Assembly (NCBI RefSeq): GCF_900103215.1
Contig: NZ_FNGV01000007.1
Coordinates: forward strand, 1 to 64,000
Source of the DNA: Kriegella aquimaris
Lineage (GTDB): Bacteria > Bacteroidota > Bacteroidia > Flavobacteriales > Flavobacteriaceae
DNA length: 64,000 nt
Direction of reading: 5' to 3'
Under the pieces are notes generated by a model, which did no database searches, was not told the origin of the DNA, and worked only from the letters and a program-made list of their open reading frames with translations. This document shows, one piece after another, positions 46,845-54,983 of the stretch. Every line of letters begins with the position of its first letter. The stretch's first letter is position 1. Made by a program: the position numbers and the translations under genes.

Positions 46845-46901
46845 CAAACAAACGAGTAGGTTTCGTACCATGCTATTTAACCATTTCAAAAATCTTAAAA
46901 G

Positions 46902-47513
46902 TTGTTGATAAGTCCGTATAATTTAATCTTACCGTTATTGATTGTCAATTTTATAGTTTTCCCCTATGATGCCAAGCGAATTGACAATACGGCATTATAT
47001 TTTGATATCGTTATGAACGAGAAAACAATTGGAAACCTAAAAGCTACAGAAACCAACAAAAATTCCCGGCAATATTTCCACAGTTCCACCACGGTGAAAA
47101 CTAAAATTATTAGAAACATTACGGTAAACTATAATTATGAAGTCTCTTTTGCAAATGATTTATTGAAAAAGTCTGATGTCAAAATAACCATAAACGACAG
47201 GCCACATGCCGAAACTTCTACTGAATGGCGCAATAATGAATACCAAATGGTTAAGAATGGGAAAGAGAAAGAAGTATTTAAAAGGAGCATCGACTACACC
47301 ACAATTTTATTGTATTTTGAAGAACCGGTAAATATTAGTAGTTGCTTTTCGGAGCAAGAAGGAACATTTAATACGATTATCCCTTTGGGAAATCATAGTT
47401 ACAAAAAAATCAATTCGAAGGGAAAGGAGAACATTTATTATTATAAAGACGGCGCATTGGAAAAAGCCACAATCGATGGAGGACTGGCTAATTTTCAATT
47501 AATTGCCAAATAA
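46902..47513 (+). CDS. Exported DUF6134-like protein
   Basis: 203 aa read from a TTG at 46902. A hydrophobic N-terminus (YNLILPLLIVNFIVFPYDA) is followed by a beta-rich domain (ALYFDIVMNEKTIGNLKATE...). No ATG lies in frame above; an in-frame TAA is at 46896-46898, so the start is TTG at 46902 or 46905, or the annotation hides a frameshift. A 12-codon ATG reading frame (46870-46908) overlaps the start and could couple translation. It is followed by patatin after 50 bp. DUF6134 proteins have no known function. Regulon membership rests on the upstream operator. Confidence 0.65.
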   Translation: MLISPYNLILPLLIVNFIVFPYDAKRIDNTALYFDIVMNEKTIGNLKATETNKNSRQYFHSSTTVKTKIIRNITVNYNYEVSFANDLLKKSDVKITINDRPHAETSTEWRNNEYQMVKNGKEKEVFKRSIDYTTILLYFEEPVNISSCFSEQEGTFNTIIPLGNHSYKKINSKGKENIYYYKDGALEKATIDGGLANFQLIAK

Positions 47514-47563
47514 GTAAGAAGGATGATTAGTTCTGATTTCCGAGTAATTAAAATCAATACAAC

Positions 47564-48325
47564 ATGACTATAGGATTAGTACTTTCTGGAGGGGGAGTGC
47601 GGGGAGTGGCCCATATTGGAGCTATCAAAGCATTGGAAGAACACGGTATTTTCCCGACCCACATTTCGGGAACGAGCGCAGGTGCCATTGTTGGGGCCTT
47701 GTACGCCGCAGGTGTCGAATGGTCGGTGATATTAGATTTCTTTAAAAACATACCCTTGTTTCAAGCTAATAAATACGCTTTAGGAAAGCCGGGATTCATT
47801 GATACCGAAAAATTCTATATCGATTTTAAGAAGTTAATTCCAGAGGATGATTTTAGCGTTCTAAAAAAACATTTATTCGTCACAGCGACGAATGTTGAAA
47901 AGGGAACGTTGCGAATTTTTCATTCCGGACCCTTAATACATCCCGTTTTAGCGTCGGCCTCCTTCCCTGGTGTTTTTACCCCGGTTCAAATCGGTAAATC
48001 GTATTATGTAGACGGTGGGGTTTTGAACAATTTTCCCATTGAACCTTTAAAACCGCTTTGCGATTCAATTATTGGAGTTTATGTCAATCCTCTGGAAACC
48101 TTGAAGATTTCAGATTTAAAACATTCATATAACGTCATGGAACGTGCCTATAAAATCAAGTCGGCATCTGAATCGGTTCAAAAATTTCCGGAATTTGATT
48201 TGCTGATAGAACCAAGGGGGCTGGCAAAGTATGCTACGTTTAATATGTACGGTATAGATGCCATTTTTGAATTGGGCTATAAAGCGACAAAAGAGGCTTT
48301 AGAAAATAATAACCCCTTTGCTTGA
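47564..48325 (+). CDS. Patatin-like phospholipase (RssA type)
   Basis: 253 aa. Oxyanion loop SGGGVRGVAHIG, nucleophile motif GTSAG (Ser in residues 36-40), and the catalytic Asp in YVDGGVLNNFP complete the Ser-Asp dyad. There is no signal peptide, so it is an intracellular lipid acyl hydrolase. It lies 50 bp after the DUF6134-like gene and probably shares its transcript, thus its stress operator. Confidence 0.9.
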   Translation: MTIGLVLSGGGVRGVAHIGAIKALEEHGIFPTHISGTSAGAIVGALYAAGVEWSVILDFFKNIPLFQANKYALGKPGFIDTEKFYIDFKKLIPEDDFSVLKKHLFVTATNVEKGTLRIFHSGPLIHPVLASASFPGVFTPVQIGKSYYVDGGVLNNFPIEPLKPLCDSIIGVYVNPLETLKISDLKHSYNVMERAYKIKSASESVQKFPEFDLLIEPRGLAKYATFNMYGIDAIFELGYKATKEALENNNPFA

Positions 48326-48358
48326 AAGTATAAAAAGGGGTAGATTTCGGAATGTAGT

Positions 48359-49015
48359 TTATAGGTCCGACCCTTTACCATCACTATTTTTTCGGAATAT
48401 CAGATCTTGTTCTTCCATGGCCACGACTACCAATTTCACATATTTATCGATTGTTTTCTCAATATCTTCAGGGTCGGTAATGTCTATACTTCCCCGCCAT
48501 ACCAACGACCTTTCTTTGCCTTCACAGATGCAATACAAAGAAGTTTCGGCGTGGTATACGGTGAATGGTTCATAGTAGTTCGAATTATAGTAGATATCTT
48601 GATTAGACATATAGTCATCACTAAAATCACCTTTGTATTTGCTCCATTCCGCAATACTTTTTAAAAAAGTTTTTCGGTCTTCCGAGCCTACAATTTTTGT
48701 AAAAAGAATAGCATCAAAATCTTTATCCAGAAGCTGTCTTTCTACATCGTCGAGTTCTTCCTCCGATTTTCTCGAATCGGTAAACGAAACATCGAATAAA
48801 TCGATACTGCGCATGGCTTCAACGTTTCTTTTCTCGAATTCTTTTTTTAATTTAGTTTCGAAGTCGGCGCGGGCATCTTCGTTATAGGTCATGCCTACTA
48901 TCAATACTTTATAGGCTGTAAAAATGACGTTATCTGGGTTCTTCCAGTTTTCGACCAACGAGGCATTAGAACACCCGCCTAAAATAAGTATTGCAAAAAC
49001 AAGTAGTTTTTTCAT
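48359..49015 (-). CDS. Lipoprotein of unknown function
   Basis: 218 aa with lipobox LILGGC (Cys15). After it a WKNP segment and an alternating alpha/beta stretch (YKVLIVGMTYNEDARADFETKLKKEFEKRNVEAM; DFDAILFTKIVG) resemble the DUF4136/LPS-export-like small lipoprotein folds, but I do not recognise the family for sure. It converges with patatin (33 bp). The downstream direction shares strand with the ~145-aa helical protein 1 upstream. Confidence 0.6.
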   Translation of the reverse strand: MKKLLVFAILILGGCSNASLVENWKNPDNVIFTAYKVLIVGMTYNEDARADFETKLKKEFEKRNVEAMRSIDLFDVSFTDSRKSEEELDDVERQLLDKDFDAILFTKIVGSEDRKTFLKSIAEWSKYKGDFSDDYMSNQDIYYNSNYYEPFTVYHAETSLYCICEGKERSLVWRGSIDITDPEDIEKTIDKYVKLVVVAMEEQDLIFRKNSDGKGSDL

Positions 49016-49096
49016 AATCTGAGTTTTACATTCCAGTATAGAATGCCCCTACAAAAATAGGTTTTTTAGAATTCACCGCTCAACATACCTGTTACT

Positions 49097-49534
49097 TCAA
49101 TTCAAAAGACGCTTATTCATTTTTTTGACCCTGGCCACGAGATGGAATAATGCAGTCTTCAGTTCGCGATATTCATTGCTATACTTTTTAATTTCAGATG
49201 ACAACTCCCAATGGGTTTCAATATAGGCCTTTTCCATCTTGAGCTCGTCTACGTCATTGACCATGATTTCCAGAAGATTTAGATGGGATTTCACCCTTTT
49301 CATGAATTCTATGACTTCTTTTTCTGATTTTGAAATCGCTCCGATTATTTCTTGGCTTTCCTTGAAAACTTTTTGGTCTGCCAATTGTGGGGTGTAGGAG
49401 GCCACCAAATCGTTCAGAAAACGCTGTTCATCGCGAATGAATTTCAATTCTGACATCCATTGCAAGCTCGCCTCATGCATTTCTTCGGCACTTAGCCACT
49501 CGATATAACCGTAATTTTTTCCAGTTGCTTCCAT
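49097..49534 (-). CDS. Unrecognised helical protein, paralogue 1 of 3
   Basis: 145 aa, predicted all-helical and charged, no signal or membrane segment. Residues about 22-47 contain the pattern shared with the proteins at 51063 and 60270: (S/Q)xWxSxLxFxxDExxFLxxLVxSY. The central part is coiled-coil-like with an IMVNDVDELKMEK turn, and the C-terminus is basic (KKMNKRLLN). I do not recognise the family. It lies between a lipoprotein gene and the Hsp20 gene on the same strand, after the Hsp20 terminator. Confidence 0.75.
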   Translation of the reverse strand: MEATGKNYGYIEWLSAEEMHEASLQWMSELKFIRDEQRFLNDLVASYTPQLADQKVFKESQEIIGAISKSEKEVIEFMKRVKSHLNLLEIMVNDVDELKMEKAYIETHWELSSEIKKYSNEYRELKTALFHLVARVKKMNKRLLN

Positions 49535-49590
49535 TACACTTTGTTTTAAAATGGTTTGATGAAATGAATTTTAAATAAAGTTTCTAAAAA

Positions 49591-49627
49591 AAAATGGCAT
49601 GCGATCCATTGAGTCGCATGCCATTTT
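49591..49627 (-). terminator. Intrinsic terminator of the Hsp20 gene
   Basis: AAAATGGCATGCGA (49591-49604) pairs perfectly with TCGCATGCCATTTT (49614-49627), loop 9 nt. On the minus strand it begins 7 bp after the hsp20 stop and runs into a T-rich tract (49590-49586). Confidence 0.85.
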
Positions 49628-49633
49628 ATAAAA

Positions 49634-50074
49634 TCATAAAATATCAATTTTTCTTTTTGCCATTTTTTTGGCCTCTTCTTTTTTCAACAAATGTAATTTT
49701 AGAATTCCATTCTCATAAGTTGCTTTCACTTCTTTTGAATCGTCAACTGTTTTGGGTAGCTGTAACGCGCGCCTGAAAGAGCGATAGTTGAACTCCTTTC
49801 GGGTATAATCACCATCTTTTTCTTCGAGGTCCGCCTTTTTTTCAGCGGCAACTTCCAAGATGTCATCTTTTAGGGTAATTTCAAAATCTTTTTTTTCGAA
49901 ACCTGGTGACGCCAGCTCAATTTCGAAATCATTATCGTGTTCCTTAACATTCATCGCCGGTAATGATTTTTCAAGATTAAAGAAATTGTCATTGAAAGCA
50001 TTATTGTTTTCAATGAAATCAGTAAGGCCATAATTCCAAGGCCATCGGTTGCTGTTAAATTTAACTAATGACAT
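49634..50074 (-). CDS. Hsp20/alpha-crystallin small heat shock protein
   Basis: 146 aa: short N-terminal arm, alpha-crystallin domain (about 42-135, ending in KATYENGILKLHLLKKEE), and a C-terminal IxI anchor (KIDIL). It is an ATP-independent holdase. It has its own operator/promoter upstream and terminator downstream, so it is transcribed alone within the stress regulon. Confidence 0.94.
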   Translation of the reverse strand: MSLVKFNSNRWPWNYGLTDFIENNNAFNDNFFNLEKSLPAMNVKEHDNDFEIELASPGFEKKDFEITLKDDILEVAAEKKADLEEKDGDYTRKEFNYRSFRRALQLPKTVDDSKEVKATYENGILKLHLLKKEEAKKMAKRKIDIL

Positions 50075-50116
50075 AATTATTGGGTTTTAAGATTACTAAT
50101 TGCTTAATAAGTCCCA

Positions 50117-50159
50117 CTAAGATAATCGGAAAGAAGCAGCAATGAAATGACAAATATCA
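50117..50159 (-). promoter_or_regulatory. TGAY-N4-RTCA operator and promoter of hsp20
   Basis: Palindrome TGACAAATATCA at 50148-50159. The minus-strand element TATCTTAG (plus 50117-50124, 7 of 8) ends 36.5 bp from the centre. Confidence 0.65.
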
Positions 50160-50223
50160 GTTCTTTGGTTTTTGTTTTAAAAAAAATAGTGCCGGCAGAA
50201 AGCACTTAAAAAATGGCTTAACC

Positions 50224-50266
50224 TGACTTTTATCATTGTTTAAGGAGTGCTTTCAAGTTAGCTTTG
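50224..50266 (+). promoter_or_regulatory. TGAY-N4-RTCA operator and promoter of the LytTR gene
   Basis: Palindrome TGACTTTTATCA at 50224-50235. The -7 element TAGCTTTG (50259-50266, 8 of 8) ends 36.5 bp from the centre. The ATG is 68 bp further on. Confidence 0.78.
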
Positions 50267-50334
50267 ATTGGTATTCATGAACCAAATAATGAGTTCGATC
50301 TATAGATTGAAAAATTAAACCTAATCTAAAAGAG

Positions 50335-51036
50335 ATGAATAAAGATGTATTAAAATGTATCGTAATTGATGATTCTACGGTATCAAGACACGCCATTGCC
50401 ACAATGATAAACAATCATTCTGATTTGGTCTTGGTGACTACATATCGAAATGCCATAGAGGCTTTAAATAATAAGGCGCATGAAAATATCGACCTTATAT
50501 TTCTCGATGTTGAAATGCCGCGTATGAACGGATTCCAGTTTTTAGAAGCCTTGGAACAACGGCCGCAGGTGATTCTCGTTTGTGATAAAGCCGATTATGC
50601 CCTAAAAGCCTTTGATTATGCCATTACGGACTATCTGAAGAAACCTTTGGACAAACGTCGTTTTGATAATGCCATACGCCGAGCGCTTGCAAAGCACAGA
50701 ATGAGTAACCGGATTACCGAAAAGGATTGCATTGATGTCAAATGCAATTTGCAAAAAAAGAAAGTAATAATTGACCACATCAATTTTATTGAAACTATTG
50801 GAGATTATATTCGGTTGGTAACCGACGATGGAAACCTTCTGGTACTTACTACCTTGAAATCATTTCTGAAAAAGTTACCTAAAGATAAATTCATAAGAAT
50901 TCATAGATCTTATTGTGTAAACGTAACCAAGATAGACCAATTTTGTACAACTATGCTTGAGATTGGAGGAAGGGAGATTCCCATAAGTCGAGGCAAGAGC
51001 GAGGAACTTGAAAAAATGCTTAACTACGCGTGCTAA
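50335..51036 (+). CDS. LytTR-family response regulator
   Basis: 233 aa: receiver domain (phosphoacceptor Asp in IFLDVEMPRMNGFQ, Lys in YLKKPLDKRR) and a C-terminal LytTR DNA-binding domain (about 130-232, IDHINFIETIGDYIRLVTDD; FIRIHRSYCVNVTKID). No partner LytS-type kinase is adjacent. It has the full island operator/promoter, so it may be a second-tier regulator in a cascade started by the Crp-type protein. Confidence 0.93.
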   Translation: MNKDVLKCIVIDDSTVSRHAIATMINNHSDLVLVTTYRNAIEALNNKAHENIDLIFLDVEMPRMNGFQFLEALEQRPQVILVCDKADYALKAFDYAITDYLKKPLDKRRFDNAIRRALAKHRMSNRITEKDCIDVKCNLQKKKVIIDHINFIETIGDYIRLVTDDGNLLVLTTLKSFLKKLPKDKFIRIHRSYCVNVTKIDQFCTTMLEIGGREIPISRGKSEELEKMLNYAC

Positions 51037-51062
51037 TTGATAATGACCTTTTTAGAAGACCG

Positions 51063-51488
51063 TTAATGCGGTTTTCTTTTTTTTAATATAGCTCCGGCAT
51101 AATTAAATATTTCAGTCTTTAGGGTTTGAAAATCTTGGATACAATCGACAACTTGAGCCTCAATAGCTTTATGTTTTCGATCAAAACCCAGGTCACAGCT
51201 TTCATCTTTACATTCAAAAATGCCACCAAGGTTTTTTTCATGAGTAATGATACGTTCGAGAACTCGGCTTTTTGCTTTTTTCGACTTCTCTAATCGCCCT
51301 AAATAATCTTGCAGGCGTTCAAACAGGTCAGGTGTGTCAGGCTCAAAAACATAGGAAGTCAGCAGCCGATTTATAAAGAGAATCTCATCTTCCATGAACC
51401 ACAGTTTAGACCTCCAATTTTGGCAGTCATAGTAGAAGGTTTCTGTTTTCTTTGCCTGGTTCGATTTTGTAAGAAAGTTTCTGTTCAT
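51063..51488 (-). CDS. Unrecognised helical protein, paralogue 2 of 3
   Basis: 141 aa. The shared N-terminal pattern reads CQNWRSKLWFMEDEILFINRLL then TSY; the C-terminus is basic (ILKKRKPH). Unlike its paralogues it has two extra cysteines in FECKDESCDLGF. No known domain is recognised. It converges with the LytTR gene (26 bp). Upstream, a degenerate TGATTTGGGTCC (51547-51558) with TAACTTCA at the same distance is a weak candidate for the island operator. Confidence 0.75.
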   Translation of the reverse strand: MNRNFLTKSNQAKKTETFYYDCQNWRSKLWFMEDEILFINRLLTSYVFEPDTPDLFERLQDYLGRLEKSKKAKSRVLERIITHEKNLGGIFECKDESCDLGFDRKHKAIEAQVVDCIQDFQTLKTEIFNYAGAILKKRKPH

Positions 51489-51665
51489 AGTCCCCGTAGC
51501 ATTGTGATTTCTCCATGAAGTTAAATCATAAACTAATGAAAAGCAATGATTTGGGTCCGTTTAGGCGTTAAAAAATACGTTAATTCCCCTCAAGCTCCCA
51601 CAGCGCATGAACGTGTGGCCCTATCCAAAAATCCAATTTTTTGGGGCACTGCCACAATAATCGAT

Positions 51666-52517
51666 TTAAGAGTGGTCGTTCAATGTGAATACGGGAACAC
51701 GGGAGTGGTATCCTAATTCCTTCACCAAAGGATTAGACCACATGCTGCCAAAAAAGCGGTGCTTTTTGTTAAGAAAAGCCACCATATCACTGTTACGGCT
51801 TTCGATAAATGCATTGATCCCTGTATGTACTTTTACACCCTCTAGGCTATGGAAACTATGACTGGTATTTTTCAGAATATCTTCTAGTAGCTCCTTATTG
51901 TTTTCTTGGGCCTGCGAGAGTTTTTCTTTTTCCTTAACATGCAGAATGCGTATAGCGGTGCCGTACATTTTTCCGATTTCGATGAGGTAATTGAGTTCCC
52001 TACGCTTGAAAGGTGTTTTATAATCGGTAGGGAAAACGATTTCTTTGGGCGGGGCAAAACGAACATCTTCAGGTATGGCAAGAACCGGACACTCGGTCAC
52101 TTCTTCCATTAAGTTGATCGTGTTCGTGCCGTAGATTACGGTATGTGAACCCGTACGGCCCTTGGTGCCCATGACGATGATGTCGATGTCATGTCTTGCA
52201 ATGGTATTTTCAACGGCTTCGAATAAAAAACTAAAGGTAGATATAGTATGATAGGTATGCTTTGGATTTTTAGGATTTAAGTTTAAAATCTCCATCAACT
52301 CTTTAAAACGATGTTCCGATTTTGATTTTGCAGCTTCAAAAGCGCTCTCACCCGGTTCGGGCACCATCATCGCATTATCGAGATTATAACCATCGACCTG
52401 GTAAACATTTAAAAAATAGAAATCGCATTGTTGATCTGCATAAAGGGCCAACGCATACCGAATGGCGTTCAACGCATTTTTTGAGAAATCGGTCGGCAAC
52501 AATATTCGCTTTTCCAT
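51666..52517 (-). CDS. Universal stress protein, two Usp domains
   Basis: 283 aa. Domain 1 has the ATP motif as GTKGRTGSHTVIYGT; domain 2 is degenerate. The N-terminus EKRILLPTDFSKNALNAIRYALALY is that of most Usp paralogues here. It is followed by no terminator that I can see. Its operator overlaps the stop codon of the Usp gene upstream, so the two adjacent Usp genes have separate promoters. Confidence 0.9.
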   Translation of the reverse strand: MEKRILLPTDFSKNALNAIRYALALYADQQCDFYFLNVYQVDGYNLDNAMMVPEPGESAFEAAKSKSEHRFKELMEILNLNPKNPKHTYHTISTFSFLFEAVENTIARHDIDIIVMGTKGRTGSHTVIYGTNTINLMEEVTECPVLAIPEDVRFAPPKEIVFPTDYKTPFKRRELNYLIEIGKMYGTAIRILHVKEKEKLSQAQENNKELLEDILKNTSHSFHSLEGVKVHTGINAFIESRNSDMVAFLNKKHRFFGSMWSNPLVKELGYHSRVPVFTLNDHS

Positions 52518-52541
52518 AGTGCATTTTTAAAAGTTAAAGTA

Positions 52542-52584
52542 TAAAAATAGGGTTTAAAGTTACCGTACGCTATGACAAATGTCA
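52542..52584 (-). promoter_or_regulatory. TGAY-N4-RTCA operator and promoter of the Usp gene at 51.7 kb
   Basis: Palindrome TGACAAATGTCA at 52573-52584; its last three bases are the stop codon of the preceding Usp gene. The minus-strand -7 element TATTTTTA (plus 52542-52549, 7 of 8) ends 36.5 bp from the centre. Confidence 0.75.
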
Positions 52585-53418
52585 GTCTGAATCAGGAATT
52601 ACCAAAAAAGGGATATCTAGATTAAAGGCCACTCTTTTAATAACAGGTTCACGTGTCACCCGTTCTAAAATACTATGTTCGTAATTCACCATGGCAAGGA
52701 AGTCGATTTCCAATTCCTTTAAAAAGGTGGTAATAGAGTTCGCTTTGTTCTTGAAAAGTGGCATCCAATGAAATGAATTTTCAAAAGGTAACAAGTAATC
52801 TAGCAAAATGCTTTTGTTCATGGTCTGGTATTTATCCAAAACCTCTTCTTCGTTGATATGCATCACACAAATTTTAGATCCATATTGTTTGGCCAAGAAA
52901 AGTAGCGGATGAAGAAGCCCGGCATCATAAGGGCGATGGTAGTCGGTTACAAAAGCGATTTGTTTAGGTGGAACAAAATCTATTTCTTTAGGAATGGTTA
53001 AAACCGGACATTTTTTAACAGTGCTTATGGTACCTAAGACATTGCTTCCCAAAAAAATGGCTTCAATTTCAGAGCACCCTGTATTCCCCATAACTACTAG
53101 ATCGATTTCCTTTTTGTCAACAATGTCGGCAACAATATGTGTCAATTCGCCATATTCCGAAATGGTCTTGAAAACATGTTTTGAATCGGGGTCATCTCGT
53201 TTGATACGATGTTTAACCGCCTTTAGACCTTCTTGCGATTCATCTTTGAGTTGTTGTATCAAATCTTTACCGGTACTCTTACTCAGTAACGGGGTAAATT
53301 CGTCATGTACGTTGAGTATAAAAAAGGTACAAGGTTTGTTCTTTACCAATTGTACGGCATGAAAAAGAGCATTGTAAGCATTGCTCGAAAAATCGGTAGG
53401 TACCAATATTTTTTCCAT
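52582..53418 (-). CDS. Universal stress protein, two Usp domains
   Basis: 278 aa. The ATP motif in domain 1 is GNTGCSEIEAIFLGS, matching G-2x-G-9x-G(S/T) but otherwise divergent from its neighbours. Domain 2 lacks it. It is divergent from thioredoxin, with a single shared operator in the 111-bp gap. Confidence 0.9.
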   Translation of the reverse strand: MEKILVPTDFSSNAYNALFHAVQLVKNKPCTFFILNVHDEFTPLLSKSTGKDLIQQLKDESQEGLKAVKHRIKRDDPDSKHVFKTISEYGELTHIVADIVDKKEIDLVVMGNTGCSEIEAIFLGSNVLGTISTVKKCPVLTIPKEIDFVPPKQIAFVTDYHRPYDAGLLHPLLFLAKQYGSKICVMHINEEEVLDKYQTMNKSILLDYLLPFENSFHWMPLFKNKANSITTFLKELEIDFLAMVNYEHSILERVTREPVIKRVAFNLDIPFLVIPDSD

Positions 53419-53435
53419 AGTAATTAAGTTTGAGT

Positions 53436-53478
53436 TAAATATAATGTGGATGTAAGCTAAAAACCATGATATTGGTCA
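53436..53478 (-). promoter_or_regulatory. TGAY-N4-RTCA operator shared by Usp and thioredoxin
   Basis: Palindrome TGATATTGGTCA at 53467-53478. Leftward, TATATTTA (plus 53436-53443, 7 of 8) ends 36.5 bp from the centre. Rightward, TATCTTG (53502-53508) lies at almost the same distance, one base short, before the thioredoxin ATG at 53530. Confidence 0.65.
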
Positions 53479-53529
53479 GTTTCTTTTTTTATCTATTTAG
53501 CTATCTTGCCCAATAAAAATCTTGATAAG

Positions 53530-53829
53530 ATGAAAAGTAGTTTTCAAAACATTATAGATTCTAAAACTCCAGTTTTAGTTGACTTTTTCGCCGATTGGTG
53601 CGGACCGTGTAAAATGTTGGCACCCATATTAAAACAGGTCAAGGACGAATTGGGGGACAACGTAAAAATCGTAAAAATCGATGTAGACAGAAATCAGCCT
53701 TTGGCGAATCAATATCAAGTACGTGGAGTACCTACAATGTTATTGTTTAAAAACGGAAAACAAGTTTGGCGACAGTCTGGCGTACTTCAAAAAAATGATA
53801 TTGTAGCGACAATTAAATCCTTCACTTAA
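53530..53829 (+). CDS. trxA: Thioredoxin
   Basis: 99 aa from the ATG at 53530; the longer frame begins with TTG at 53506, which overlaps the predicted -7 element, so the ATG is preferred. Active site WCGPC in VDFFADWCGPCKM, cis-Pro in RGVPTMLLFKNG. General cytoplasmic disulfide reductase, here placed with Usp genes, suggesting redox protection during the stress response rather than a housekeeping copy. Confidence 0.92.
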   Translation: MKSSFQNIIDSKTPVLVDFFADWCGPCKMLAPILKQVKDELGDNVKIVKIDVDRNQPLANQYQVRGVPTMLLFKNGKQVWRQSGVLQKNDIVATIKSFT

Positions 53830-53904
53830 AGACATTCTAACAAAATAAATATGCAATCCTTGTCTATTATAGATAAAGGTCCGCATATTTATTTGTTGTG
53901 CATA

Positions 53905-54744
53905 CTATTCGTGCAGTACCAAAAATGGTACGTCTGTATGGTAACTGATTTTCTCTACTTTCGGACGGAACAATATGCGTTGAAAGAAGTTTAGGTTTTT
54001 GGCTACCATTGCAATCATGTCTATATCCCTACTTTCAGTAAAACATTGTACCGCGGTCTCAAGTTCTGTACCTGTCAAGGAATGAAAGGTATGATCTACA
54101 TCAATAAGATAGTCATGTAAAAAGTCCTTGTTTTTTTGCTGTTCCTCGCTCAATTTTTCTCCCTTTTTAGAAATGTGTAGAATACGCAACATGGCCTTGT
54201 TCATGGTGGTCATTTGAATCAAGGTATCCAATACTTTTATGTCATAACCAATATGAAAATCAGTCGGAAAAGCAATTTCGTTAAGGTTTATATAGGTCGC
54301 ATTCTCAGGTACGGCCAATAACGGACATTTTACCTTTGTGATCACGTCACCGGTGTTGCTGCCAATGGTTGCTTTTTTTAGGCCAGAAGCTCCCTTGGTA
54401 CCCATGATGATAAGTTCGATTTTTTTGACTTCGGCTTCTCGCTTTATAGCATCTACCAAATAGTCATAAAAAGCCAAAGGCACAAAGGTGTGCTTCGTAT
54501 TAAGGGGGAGTTCGGTTTCAATTCTTTTGAACAACTTTTTAAGGTCGGCCTTGCTTTCCTTTAAAATGATATCCTTGAAATTATCGCCAGAAACGCGAAT
54601 TGAACTTCCTGCACCAGAATAAGGTGGTAGGGGATTTATGTGCATTATATGGAATGTACATTTCGTTTTTTTGAAAAATTCAAGCCCATATTTAAGAGCG
54701 TTCCATGAATTTTCTGAAAAGTCGGTCGGAATCAATATCTGCAT
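53905..54744 (-). CDS. Universal stress protein, two Usp domains
   Basis: 279 aa. Domain 1 has GTKGASGLKKATIGS, a full ATP motif; domain 2 does not. It has its own operator with a perfect -7 element. The 3' end converges with thioredoxin (75 bp). Confidence 0.9.
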   Translation of the reverse strand: MQILIPTDFSENSWNALKYGLEFFKKTKCTFHIMHINPLPPYSGAGSSIRVSGDNFKDIILKESKADLKKLFKRIETELPLNTKHTFVPLAFYDYLVDAIKREAEVKKIELIIMGTKGASGLKKATIGSNTGDVITKVKCPLLAVPENATYINLNEIAFPTDFHIGYDIKVLDTLIQMTTMNKAMLRILHISKKGEKLSEEQQKNKDFLHDYLIDVDHTFHSLTGTELETAVQCFTESRDIDMIAMVAKNLNFFQRILFRPKVEKISYHTDVPFLVLHE

Positions 54745-54770
54745 CGTTCAGGATATTTTATATTATATCC

Positions 54771-54813
54771 CAAAGTTACAAGGGTAAAATGGGGCATAAA
54801 ATGACCATTGTCA
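54771..54813 (-). promoter_or_regulatory. TGAY-N4-RTCA operator and promoter of the Usp gene at 53.9 kb
   Basis: Palindrome TGACCATTGTCA at 54802-54813. The minus-strand -7 element TAACTTTG (plus 54771-54778, 8 of 8) ends 36.5 bp from the centre. Confidence 0.8.
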
Positions 54814-54983
54814 TATCTGAAAAGCTAGATTTTTATTTAAGAGTGCAGGCAGGAAAGATTTTCCTTACAGAAGCGAGGTATAAATCAACAATTATCTGTT
54901 TTGAAACGGAACTTTTGACACGATTTTTATTTCAGCTTCTACCCAAGGTTGAAGTCGGCTATTAATAAATTATTTGGCGAGCT

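Noticed and set aside
51516-51558. Operator for helical paralogue 2
   Set aside because: TGATTTGGGTCC has one mismatch and the -7 element TAACTTCA two; kept as a remark, not as a feature.
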